A stretch of DNA of 64,000 bases from NCBI RefSeq assembly GCF_017301735.1, contig NZ_CP071090.1, positions 2,594,001 to 2,658,000 on the forward strand, written 5' to 3'. Position 1 is the stretch's first letter, and each line of letters opens with the position of its first letter. Source of the stretch: Pyxidicoccus parkwaysis (lineage in GTDB: Bacteria > Myxococcota > Myxococcia > Myxococcales > Myxococcaceae). The position numbers were made by a program, and so were the translations under genes. Of this stretch, positions 1 to 9,278 are shown one piece after another. The notes below the pieces were generated by a model, which was not told the DNA's origin, did not search any database, and saw nothing but the letters and a program-made list of their open reading frames with translations.

Positions 1-6
1 GGGGCG

Positions 7-486
7 ATGAGCGGCGCGACGCGCGTGAAGACGCTGCGGCTGTCGTCGCCCGAGGAGACGCATGCCCTGGGCGTGCGTCTGGGCGGGCTGCTCCGGCCGG
101 GTGACTTCGTGGGTCTGATTGGCGACCTGGGCGCGGGAAAGACGCACCTGGTGCGCGGCGTGGCCGAGGGCGCGGAGGTGCCTCGCTCCGAGGTGGCCAG
201 CCCCACGTTCGCGATTGTGTATCCGTACTCGGGAAGGATTCCGCTGTACCACGCGGACCTGTACCGGCTGACGAACTACGACGACCTGTACTCCACCGGC
301 TTCCTCGACATGGTGGAGGCCGGGGACGGAGCCTCGCTGGTGGAGTGGCTGGACCGCATCCCGGAGACCGCGCCTCGCGAGCACCTGCGCGTGATACTGC
401 GGCACGCGGGCGGAGACGTGCGCGAGCTCACGGCGGAGGCCTTCGGTTCACGGTCGGCGGAGCTGCTCGACGCGTGGCTGAAGTGA
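7..486 (+). CDS. tsaE: TsaE, tRNA threonylcarbamoyladenosine biosynthesis ATPase
   Basis: TsaE is the P-loop ATPase that works with TsaB and TsaD to make t6A at position 37 of ANN-decoding tRNAs in the cytoplasm. The 159-residue protein has the usual TsaE length. The Walker A motif GDLGAGKT lies near residues 39-46. It is followed by SPTFAIVYPY and by YHADLYRL, both typical of the family. A conserved acidic/aromatic stretch (EWLDRI) comes near residue 113. The ATG at position 7 fits the family N-terminus. The ribosome binding site lies outside or at the very edge of the window. The gene stands alone here; what lies upstream is unseen. Confidence 0.95.
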   Translation: MSGATRVKTLRLSSPEETHALGVRLGGLLRPGDFVGLIGDLGAGKTHLVRGVAEGAEVPRSEVASPTFAIVYPYSGRIPLYHADLYRLTNYDDLYSTGFLDMVEAGDGASLVEWLDRIPETAPREHLRVILRHAGGDVRELTAEAFGSRSAELLDAWLK

Positions 487-666
487 TGAGCTAGGGCTGC
501 ATTGCCGAACTTCCGTTGCTTTCGCGATTCAATGGCACCTGTGTGCCGGCTGCGCATGAGTCGCGGTTGCTGAGGACCGAGCAGGACCGTGGAGGGGCCG
601 AGGGGAAGCGCGGTAGGGTGTGCTTCCACCTTGTTGGCGCACCACCTCTGCTCGGGAGCTCATTGA

Positions 667-1848
667 ATGAACGCGCTGCGCACCTGGATTCTCTGTGGAC
701 TGCTCGCCAGTGGCTGTGCCACGGCGCCGGCTCCTCGCGAAGAGTCGCCCGCTCCCAGCACCGCCGCGCTGGATGCCGAAGCGGCGCGCGCGATGGCCGC
801 GACGGGCGCGAAGGGGCTCGCGATTGCGGTCATCGACGACGGACGCGTGGTGGCGACCCGGGCCTACGGCGCGCGCAATGCGAAGGGCGAGCCGCTGCAG
901 ACGGACACGGTGATGTACGGCGCTTCCATCACCAAGACGCTCTTCGCCTACGTCGTGGGGCAGTTGGCGGACGAGAAGCGAATCGACCTCGATGCTTCGA
1001 TTGCCCGGTACCTGGACAAGCCGCTGCCCGACTACCCGGACGAGGACCGTTACTCGACGTGGTCGAACCTGGCGGGTGACGAGCGCTGGCGGGCCATTAC
1101 GCCGCGCATCCTGCTCACGCATAGCTCGGGCTTCGCCAACTTCGGCTTCCTCGAGCCCGACGGCAGGCTGCGCATCCACTTCGCACCCGGCAGCCGCTAC
1201 GCGTACTCCGGTGACGGACTCATCCTGATGCAGTTCGTGCTCGAACGCGGGCTCGGGCTGGACGTGGGCGCCGAGATGCAGAAGCGCGTGTTCGACCGTT
1301 TCGGCATGCGCAACACCAGCATGGTGTGGCGGCCGGACTTCGCTCGCAATCTGGCCGATGGCTGGAAGGCCGAGGGCGGGGTGGAGCCGCACGACGAACG
1401 CAGCAGGGTGCGCGCGGCCGGTTCGATGGACACCACCCTCGACGACCTGTCGCGCTTCGCGGCCGCGCTGGTGCGCGGTGAGGGCTTGTCGCCACAGGCC
1501 TTCGCCGAGATGACCCGGCCGCAGCTTGCAATCACCACCCCGAGCCAGTTCCCCACGCTGCAGGACGAATTGCCGCCGGAGCAGCGGCGCAAGGACCTGG
1601 CAGCGGGCCTGGGCGTGGTGGTGTTCGACGGTCCGCAGGGGCGTGGGTTCTTCAAGACGGGTCACAACGACAGCACTGGCAACGTGCTCGTGTGCCTGCC
1701 GCGCGGACGCCGCTGCGTGCTCATCCTGTCCAACGACGTGCGTGCCGAGGCCGCGTTCCCGCAGTTGGTGCGCTTCGTGCTGGGCGAAGCCGGCGTGCCC
1801 TGGGATTGGGAGTACGGCAGCGACATGACGTTCTGGGACGGCCGCTGA
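667..1848 (+). CDS. Lipoprotein serine hydrolase of the beta-lactamase/penicillin-binding (class C) fold
   Basis: This is a serine beta-lactamase-fold hydrolase, probably an exported lipoprotein esterase or peptidase; the substrate is unknown. The N-terminus is a lipoprotein signal with lipobox LASGC (Cys17). The catalytic SxxK motif is SITK at residues 87-90. A YSG tripeptide near residue 180 stands in for YxN, and KTGHND near the C-terminus stands in for the KTG/HxG motif. At 393 residues it fits the beta-lactamase (Pfam PF00144) family. A GGGAG ribosome binding site at about 654-658 supports the ATG at 667. It is monocistronic and ends before a convergent AraC gene. Whether it hydrolyses beta-lactams cannot be told from sequence. 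Confidence 0.88.
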   Translation: MNALRTWILCGLLASGCATAPAPREESPAPSTAALDAEAARAMAATGAKGLAIAVIDDGRVVATRAYGARNAKGEPLQTDTVMYGASITKTLFAYVVGQLADEKRIDLDASIARYLDKPLPDYPDEDRYSTWSNLAGDERWRAITPRILLTHSSGFANFGFLEPDGRLRIHFAPGSRYAYSGDGLILMQFVLERGLGLDVGAEMQKRVFDRFGMRNTSMVWRPDFARNLADGWKAEGGVEPHDERSRVRAAGSMDTTLDDLSRFAAALVRGEGLSPQAFAEMTRPQLAITTPSQFPTLQDELPPEQRRKDLAAGLGVVVFDGPQGRGFFKTGHNDSTGNVLVCLPRGRRCVLILSNDVRAEAAFPQLVRFVLGEAGVPWDWEYGSDMTFWDGR

Positions 1849-1893
1849 GCTCGGCCTGGGCGCGACACACTGCCTGCGTCGGTCAGAAGAGGG

Positions 1894-2817
1894 CTATCCC
1901 GCCATCTTGCGGAACGCGCCGGGCCCCACGCCGACCACGCGCTTGAAGGCCTTCGCGAACGCGGCCTCGGCCGTGTAGCCCACGCGCGAGGCCACCTCGC
2001 TCACGGAAGCGCCCGGTGCCGCGAGCCACTCGCGTGCCTTCACCATCCGCCACCGCGTCAGGTACGCGAGCACCGGCTCACCCACCAACTCCGTGAAGCG
2101 CGCCGCGAAGGCCGAGCGTGACATGGCGGCCTCGCGCGCGAGTGATTCCACCGTCCACGGTGCATCCGGCTGCTCGTGGATGCGCTGGAGCACGAGGGCA
2201 ATCTGCGGGTCCGCCAATGCGCGGAGCCATGGGCCGCTCTGCTCGCCGGACTCCGCGACATACGCGCGGATGATCTGCACGAACAGGATGTCGGCGAGCC
2301 GTGACAGCACCGTCGTCACACCCGGTGCTCGCGACGCCGCCTCGCTAGCAATGAATTGCAGCGCCGCGTCCAGCCCGCCCGCAGACTGACGCCGGTCCGC
2401 ACGCAGGTGGATGACGTCCGGCAGCGATGACAACAGCGGGTGACGTGGCCCCTCATCCAAGCTGAAGCAGCCGGCGACGAATGCCGTGACAGGGCCATCC
2501 CCATCGCCAGGCGAGCCCGGCCGGCCATCACGACTCGCGCGGGCCATGACCTTGTCGTACGGCTGCGGCTTCGTGCGCCGGCTGTCGCGGATGACGTGCA
2601 CATGGCTCCGGGGCAGGAAGAACAAATCGCCTCCCGCGAGCGAGTACGTACCCTCCACGCCGTCCACTTCGACCACGCAGTTGCCGCGAGCCACCGCGTA
2701 GAAACACGGATGCCCGCGCTTCGCCACGCGCATGCCCCACGGAGCGGCGAGCTCCAGTCCTCCGGAGATGAGCCCCTTCAAGCGGATGGCCTGGGTGACG
2801 TCGGATAGCACATCCAC
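1894..2817 (-). CDS. AraC-family transcriptional regulator (cupin_6 type)
   Basis: A DNA-binding regulator of about 307 residues. The N-terminal half is the AraC cupin_6-like ligand domain, opening VDVLSDVTQAIRLKG as many family members do. The C-terminal 100 residues hold two helix-turn-helix motifs, with SLAREAAMSRSAFAARF and VSEVASRVGYTAEAAF. I chose the GTG at 2817 because AGGAGG sits 8 nt upstream (plus-strand cctcct at 2826-2831) and the family N-terminus starts there. A longer reading frame reaches 3045 but would run into the DoxX gene. It is divergent from the DoxX gene and probably controls it. Two direct repeats spaced 21 bp lie in the shared promoter region. The inducer is unknown. 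Confidence 0.92.
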   Translation of the reverse strand: MDVLSDVTQAIRLKGLISGGLELAAPWGMRVAKRGHPCFYAVARGNCVVEVDGVEGTYSLAGGDLFFLPRSHVHVIRDSRRTKPQPYDKVMARASRDGRPGSPGDGDGPVTAFVAGCFSLDEGPRHPLLSSLPDVIHLRADRRQSAGGLDAALQFIASEAASRAPGVTTVLSRLADILFVQIIRAYVAESGEQSGPWLRALADPQIALVLQRIHEQPDAPWTVESLAREAAMSRSAFAARFTELVGEPVLAYLTRWRMVKAREWLAAPGASVSEVASRVGYTAEAAFAKAFKRVVGVGPGAFRKMAG

Positions 2818-2840
2818 GGTGTGGTCCTCCTGCTGGACGC

Positions 2841-2874
2841 TTGGACATGAAACACGGCGATTCGGACATGGAAC
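2841..2874. promoter_or_regulatory. Candidate AraC-type operator: two 13-bp direct repeats 21 bp apart
   Basis: TTGGACATGAAAC (2841-2853) and TCGGACATGGAAC (2862-2874) differ at two positions and start 21 bp apart, two helical turns. That is the usual arrangement of AraC/XylS half-sites. They lie between the AraC start (2817) and the DoxX start (2929). Binding by the neighbouring AraC protein is inferred. Confidence 0.5.
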
Positions 2875-2928
2875 GTCCAGCGCCGTGCCCGTATCCCTTG
2901 CGCGGGTTCGTAACCAGGAGGAACCGGG

Positions 2929-3339
2929 ATGCGCAAGTACGTGCAGTGGGGGCTCATTGGCCTGCTCGTGGTGTGGATGCTCTACGTGGGTGGGGGCAAG
3001 GCGCTCTGGATGGAGCCGTTCAGCGTGCGGATGCCCGCGATGCATTACGGCGAGATGCCCACGCGCCTCATCGGTCTGCTGGAGGTGATTGGCGCGCTGG
3101 CGCTGCTCGTGCCGCGATTGAGGACTGCGTCACTGCTCGGGCTGATGTTCCTGATGGCCGGAGCCATCGGCTCGCACTGGGCCGCGGGCCATACGTTCGC
3201 GCATGGAGCGGCGGCGAATTTCTCCTTCGTCGTGCTCGCCATCGCCCTGTTCGTGGACCGGCCGGAGTTGTTCCGCGTGTTCTTCACCGCGTCCGACAGC
3301 TCGGGGGGTCTGCGTCACTCAGGGGCGGGAGGCGTGTAG
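2929..3339 (+). CDS. DoxX-family membrane protein
   Basis: A 136-residue integral membrane protein with four predicted hydrophobic segments (about residues 5-22, 47-62, 66-84, 94-110), matching the DoxX/DoxD-like family in length and layout. The cellular role of most family members is unknown; some are linked to redox or thiol stress. AGGAGG at 2916-2921 lies 7 nt before the ATG. It is divergent from the AraC regulator and is the likely target of that regulator. The last 25 nt overlap the 3' end of the convergent pentapeptide gene. No catalytic residues are evident. Confidence 0.82.
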   Translation: MRKYVQWGLIGLLVVWMLYVGGGKALWMEPFSVRMPAMHYGEMPTRLIGLLEVIGALALLVPRLRTASLLGLMFLMAGAIGSHWAAGHTFAHGAAANFSFVVLAIALFVDRPELFRVFFTASDSSGGLRHSGAGGV

Positions 3340-4460
3340 TGCCACTGGGCCTGAATGCGTGCGTCCACCTGCTCTCGTAGAGCCACCAACCAGCGATGGG
3401 CATGGATGGCCTTCCCTCGCTGGTCTGGCTTCTCCAGTCGGGTCGCGGTCGTTCGCAGGTGCAGGGCCCACTCCAGGCAGGCTCGAGTGTCGCTCCTGCC
3501 GGAGCTGCCAGACTTCGTGCGGGCTCTCGCCTGGTTCTCGAAGTCCGCGTCCCGCAGGAGCAGCGCCACCGTGAGCTGCGGGTGGGCCCAGTTCCCCTGG
3601 TCCACGACTTCCCACAGGGCCGACAGGGTGCGCGCGTTCGCGCCACCCAGCACCACGGCCGCCGCAACGACCATGACTGTGCGCCAGTTGCGCTCCTTCA
3701 ACAACGCGACCAACTCCGAGTCCAGGTCGGAGCTGGCCTCCACGCCCGCCTCGATGTGCTTCAGGTCGTTGCGATTCGTCAGGGCGAGCAGCCCCCCAAA
3801 GCCGAGGAGCATCATGATGGGATCGACGAACGAAGGGTAACCCGCCCGCCGCGCCTCTCTCACGAAGCTCCGGTGCCTGTACGGATAGGCGCGCGGCGGG
3901 TCGAACGTGGCACACGTCAGGAGCGCGTCCTCCAAATCACAGAGGAACAGGCCCGTGTCCCGCAGGTCCGCGTTGCGCAGGTCCGCCTTGAACAGCGAGG
4001 CCCTGTCGAAGCGGGCGTCGCGCAGGTGCGCTCGGCGAAATGACGCCCTCGTCAGGTTGGACGCGGTGAGCACCGCGCCCTCCAGGAACGCATCGTCCCA
4101 GCACGCGTCCAGGGCCACGCACGCCGTCAGGTTCGCCCGCTCCATCCGAGCCTGACGCAGCGATGCTCCCGACAGCGTCGCCAGCTCCAGCCGCGCATCC
4201 TGGAGCCCGCAGTCATCCAACTGCGCCCCATCCAGCCGCGCCCGCACGAGGTCCGCGCCGGGCAACTCCTCCTGTGTCAGGTCGATGCCCCGGAGGTCTC
4301 CGAGGTTGTCCCCGAGCAGCTCCGTGCCCGGGAAGCCCGCCAGCAGCTCACGCCACGCGCCCCGCAACCCAGAGTCGATGAGCTGCGCACGCCGTCGCTG
4401 ACCGTCAGGGGTGTTCCAGCGCGCGGCCAGTACGTCCGCGCGCATGGAAGCGGAACTCAC
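3315..4460 (-). CDS. Pentapeptide-repeat protein with C-terminal hydrophobic region
   Basis: A 381-residue protein. Residues about 50-190 are a run of A(D/N)LxX-type pentapeptides (for example ANLTA, ADLRN, ADLRD), which fold as a right-handed quadrilateral beta helix. The C-terminal half has hydrophobic stretches near MMLLGFGGLLAL and VMVVAAAVVLGG that may be membrane-associated. The function is unknown; pentapeptide proteins range from DNA mimics to scaffolds. Its ATG overlaps the stop of the upstream amidotransferase by 4 nt, so the two are probably translationally coupled. Its 3' end overlaps the convergent DoxX gene by 25 nt. Confidence 0.8.
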   Translation of the reverse strand: MSSASMRADVLAARWNTPDGQRRRAQLIDSGLRGAWRELLAGFPGTELLGDNLGDLRGIDLTQEELPGADLVRARLDGAQLDDCGLQDARLELATLSGASLRQARMERANLTACVALDACWDDAFLEGAVLTASNLTRASFRRAHLRDARFDRASLFKADLRNADLRDTGLFLCDLEDALLTCATFDPPRAYPYRHRSFVREARRAGYPSFVDPIMMLLGFGGLLALTNRNDLKHIEAGVEASSDLDSELVALLKERNWRTVMVVAAAVVLGGANARTLSALWEVVDQGNWAHPQLTVALLLRDADFENQARARTKSGSSGRSDTRACLEWALHLRTTATRLEKPDQRGKAIHAHRWLVALREQVDARIQAQWHYTPPAPE

Positions 4461-5326
4461 GCCGCGTTGGCCGGAGCGCCCGGGTTCACCGGCGGGAACA
4501 AGTCCGTCCCGGCCAGCTCATTCACGCGCCAGCGGTGGAAGAACAGCCGCGCGTCCACGGCGACGACGTCCTCCTCCTCCACCTGCGCCCAATACGGCCC
4601 GCCGCACAGCGACTCACTGGCGACGATGAACTGCGGCACCTGCGTGCCCACCGGCGGCAGCCCCGCCGTCCCACCACCGCACGACGCGCCCGTGGAGACG
4701 AAGAGCGTGCGGTTGCGGCGCGACGCCACCATCACCTCGCCATTGGTGACGAGGAAGTTCATCGCCGAGCGCCCACCCTGCACGGCAGGGTCATCCGTCA
4801 TCGCGGAGACCAGCGACATCGTCTCTGCCACCGCGCGGGCCACGCTCTCCACCGGCACCGAGTGCTCGAGCGAGTGCCGGGCCGCCAGGCGGGTGAGGAA
4901 GAGGTAGAAGCAGCGCTCGCTGTCCGTGGTGCCCTTGATGTTTCCACGCAGGCTCGGGCTGATGAGCGCTTCCACGGCCGCACGGTGCTTCGCGAACTCG
5001 CGCAGCGTCCCGTTGTGCCCGAAGGACCAGCGGCCATGGTGGAAGGGGTGCGAGTTGCGCAACTCCACCGCGCCCACTGAAGCGAGGCGGATGTGCGCCA
5101 CCACCGTGTGCGAGGACACACGGCTGCTGACGCGCTCGAAGTCAGGGTCGCTGTGTGCGGGCCCCACACCGTGGGCCACGAGCGGCACCGGCTCAGGGCC
5201 GTAGGCGGCGATTCCCCAGCCATCCTTGTGCTCGCGCGACTGGATGAGGAGCGAGTTCTTCTCCGTCACCAGAGCAGGGTGGACCGCGGAGGGCGTCGAT
5301 GAGCGAAATCCAAAGAGTCTGCACAT
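4457..5326 (-). CDS. Class II glutamine amidotransferase (YafJ/EgtC-like)
   Basis: A 289-residue protein of the Ntn-hydrolase glutaminase superfamily. I placed the start at the ATG that gives MCRLFGF, because Cys2 must become the N-terminal nucleophile after Met removal. A longer in-frame reading to 5395 would hide it. Other class II signatures are HKDGWGIA near residue 35, VAHIRLAS near residue 79 and FGHNGTL near residue 104. Such proteins either act alone as amidohydrolases or, as EgtC does in ergothioneine synthesis, remove a glutamyl group. No ergothioneine genes are next to it, so the substrate is unknown. It lies downstream of hutI and is coupled to the pentapeptide gene. No clear Shine-Dalgarno is seen. 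Confidence 0.85.
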   Translation of the reverse strand: MCRLFGFRSSTPSAVHPALVTEKNSLLIQSREHKDGWGIAAYGPEPVPLVAHGVGPAHSDPDFERVSSRVSSHTVVAHIRLASVGAVELRNSHPFHHGRWSFGHNGTLREFAKHRAAVEALISPSLRGNIKGTTDSERCFYLFLTRLAARHSLEHSVPVESVARAVAETMSLVSAMTDDPAVQGGRSAMNFLVTNGEVMVASRRNRTLFVSTGASCGGGTAGLPPVGTQVPQFIVASESLCGGPYWAQVEEEDVVAVDARLFFHRWRVNELAGTDLFPPVNPGAPANAA

Positions 5327-5414
5327 GGCTAGCGGCAGGTATTTAAACAGCCCGGCCCCGACGAGAAGTTCCCATGTCTCATCGGAAAGCGTCACCTGTC
5401 AAAGTGACGCCAGT

Positions 5415-6680
5415 TCACGCGCAGGAATTCATCTCCTGCCGGACGACGACACGCCCGGTCTTCACCACCACGCGCGCGTGCCCTACCCCTAGATGGTAGG
5501 GCAGATGCCGGTACGAGGCACAATTGAAGACCACCAGGTCGCCCGGGTCTCCAACGGCCAGCCGTCCATGTGATTGAAGCTCCAAGGATTGCGCGGCCCC
5601 TCGAGTGGCCGCCCAGTACGCCTCCGCGGCGCTCAGCCCGTTTTCCAGACAGGCCAATCCCAGCACCAAAGCCACGTTTTCACTCATGGCTGAGCCAGGA
5701 TTCACGTTTGAGCCCAAAGCAACGTTGATACCTGCGTCGCGCAACCTGCGCCCGGGGGCATAGGGACGCATGCGCAGGAACAGCGTGGAGGTGGGCACGA
5801 GTACGGCGGTGACGTTGGCCTCGGCGAGCGCACGCAGGCCGGAGTCCGTCACCTGCTCCAGGTGGTCGGCTGTCGCGGCGCGCAGCTCCGCGGCGAGCTC
5901 GGACGCGCCGCACGCGGTGAGCTGGTCCGCGTGCAGGCGCGGCACCATGCCCAGCGCTCGGGCGGCGGTGAGGATGCGGCGGCCCTCGTCCACGGTGAAG
6001 GCGCTGTCCTCCACGAAGACGTCGCAGAAGCGCGCCAGGCCCTCGGCCGCCACGGCGGGGAGGATTTCCTCGATGCAGAGCCGGACGTAGTCCTCGCGCC
6101 GGCCGCGGTACTCCTCCGGAACCGCGTGCGCGCACAAGAGCGTGGGCACCAGCTCCACCGGCGTCAGCCCCGCGAGCCGGCGCACCACGCGCAGCATCTT
6201 CAGCTCGTTCTCCACGTCGAGCCCGTAGCCGCTCTTCACCTCCGCCACCGTCACACCGTGCGCCATCAGCCGTTGGAGGCGGGGCAGGGCGAGCTTCACC
6301 AACTCGTCCTCGCTGGCGGCGCGCGTGGCGCGCACCGTGCTGACGATGCCACCGCCCGCCTTGGCGATTTCGAGGTACGTGGCGCCCTGGTTGCGCAGGT
6401 CGAACTCGGCGGAGCGCTCGCCGGCGAAGACGAGGTGCGTGTGCGGGTCCACGAAGCCGGGGCCCACGAAGCCGCCGCGCGCGTCGATGACTTCGGTGCC
6501 GTCATCCACCGCGCCCTCGGGCAGCTCCGCCTCCGGGCCCACGTACGCGACGCGGCCCGCGCGAAGACCCACGCAGGCGTGGGGACGTGGCGTCAGCGCG
6601 ACTTCCGCCTTCTCGCGGTGCGTGCCCTCCACCGTGAGGACTTCAGACGTATTGCGGACCAGCAACTCCAATGCAGCCAT
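5415..6680 (-). CDS. hutI: Imidazolonepropionase (HutI)
   Basis: HutI hydrolyses 4-imidazolone-5-propionate to N-formimino-L-glutamate, the third step of histidine degradation. At 421 residues it is of normal size for this metal-dependent amidohydrolase. The metal-binding HxH is at His80 and His82 in DPHTHLVFAGERS. KSGYGL near residue 150 and HADQLTACG further on are conserved substrate and metal regions. GGAGGT lies about 9 nt before the ATG. The gene is the third in a leftward unit hutU - lipoprotein - hutI, starting only 3 nt after the lipoprotein stop. No histidine ammonia-lyase gene is in the window. Confidence 0.96.
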   Translation of the reverse strand: MAALELLVRNTSEVLTVEGTHREKAEVALTPRPHACVGLRAGRVAYVGPEAELPEGAVDDGTEVIDARGGFVGPGFVDPHTHLVFAGERSAEFDLRNQGATYLEIAKAGGGIVSTVRATRAASEDELVKLALPRLQRLMAHGVTVAEVKSGYGLDVENELKMLRVVRRLAGLTPVELVPTLLCAHAVPEEYRGRREDYVRLCIEEILPAVAAEGLARFCDVFVEDSAFTVDEGRRILTAARALGMVPRLHADQLTACGASELAAELRAATADHLEQVTDSGLRALAEANVTAVLVPTSTLFLRMRPYAPGRRLRDAGINVALGSNVNPGSAMSENVALVLGLACLENGLSAAEAYWAATRGAAQSLELQSHGRLAVGDPGDLVVFNCASYRHLPYHLGVGHARVVVKTGRVVVRQEMNSCA

Positions 6681-6683
6681 GTC

Positions 6684-7421
6684 TCAACGACCTCCACGCA
6701 CGCCCATGATGGGGACATTCCAGCTCGCCCCGTCTTGAATCTTTGCCCGGCCGAAGCCGCCGGACAGCTCCACGTTGTCCAGCCAGCCCCAGGAGAAACG
6801 CGCCGCCACCACGCCGCCGTAGTACACGGCCGTGTTCGTCTGCCCGTGCGACCAGAGCGAGTTCCACGCGAAGAAGGGCACGATGCCCAGCGACACGTTC
6901 GGCTCGGGCTGCATCGAGAAGGCGCACGACGCCTCCGCGCCGAACATGCTGCCCGGGCCACCGCGCGTGTTGAGCCCGAAGTCCGAGGCCCCGCGCAGTG
7001 CCACCGCGGGCCCCAGGCCCAGCCGCTCCGAGCCCACGTAGTACGAGGCCCCCGCGTACAGCCCGTAGCCCGGAATGGGGATCGGCAGGAAGAACTCGCC
7101 CTGCAGGCCGGTGTGGAGCTGCAAGCGCTCCGTGAGCGGCCACGAAATCGCCGCGTCGAGCGCCATGCCCCACTGCTGCGTGGAGAAGCTGGCGTCGTCA
7201 CCGCGGAAGCGGGCCGAGTCTTCGATGAACGGCTGCGAGCCGGCGGTGGGCGCGCTGAGCCGGGGCCCCGTGCGCACGCCGATTTGAGCGAGCTTGTGGG
7301 TCGGCGAGCCGGGCCCCAGGCGCATCACCATGGGGCCCATCGCCGTGGGCGCACACCCCGCCAGTGCACCGAGCGCGGTGACCAACAACAGGAGAGACAT
7401 CCTCGCGTGCGTCCGGTGCAT
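6684..7421 (-). CDS. Putative lipoprotein or outer-membrane protein embedded in the hut operon
   Basis: A 245-residue protein I do not recognise. It starts with a lipoprotein signal peptide (lipobox ALAGC, Cys23). The mature part alternates polar and hydrophobic residues with many aromatics and glycines (for example YGLYAGASYYVG), as outer-membrane beta-strands do. An AAGGA ribosome binding site about 6 nt upstream supports the ATG at 7421, although a second in-frame Met lies at residue 8. It starts 19 nt after hutU stops and ends 3 nt before hutI starts, so it is almost certainly cotranscribed with them. A role in histidine or urocanate uptake or surface binding is possible but only inferred. 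Confidence 0.7.
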   Translation of the reverse strand: MHRTHARMSLLLLVTALGALAGCAPTAMGPMVMRLGPGSPTHKLAQIGVRTGPRLSAPTAGSQPFIEDSARFRGDDASFSTQQWGMALDAAISWPLTERLQLHTGLQGEFFLPIPIPGYGLYAGASYYVGSERLGLGPAVALRGASDFGLNTRGGPGSMFGAEASCAFSMQPEPNVSLGIVPFFAWNSLWSHGQTNTAVYYGGVVAARFSWGWLDNVELSGGFGRAKIQDGASWNVPIMGVRGGR

Positions 7422-7440
7422 GGCGGTCCTTCTTCCAACG

Positions 7441-9096
<1,656 letters not shown>

Positions 9097-9179
9097 GTAC
9101 GGGCTCCTGGGGTGTGGCTGACGGAAAGTCGCGGCACACTACCCGAACCCGCGCACCGGCGGCACAGCCCGGTGAGGCT

Positions 9180-9211
9180 CCGTTCCCGGGTGGGCCTTCG
9201 CCCGGGAACGG
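9180..9211. terminator. Perfect 11-bp inverted repeat between the BON gene and hutU
   Basis: CCGTTCCCGGG (9180-9190) pairs perfectly with CCCGGGAACGG (9201-9211) around a 10-nt loop. It lies just after the stop of the leftward BON gene and upstream of hutU. It could terminate the BON transcript, but there is no T-tract on either strand, so an operator or a non-classical terminator are alternatives. Confidence 0.5.
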
Positions 9212-9278
9212 TTGGATTTGCTTCGCTTCATGAGCGCAACTTTCGTCCATGACGCGTCCTGTCAGCACGCGCCCTTCG

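Noticed and set aside
534..547. GGCAC-CTGT-GTGCC inverted repeat, possible sigma-54 promoter after tsaE
   Set aside because: The second element does not match TTGC at the right spacing, and a 5-bp palindrome is expected by chance in this GC content.
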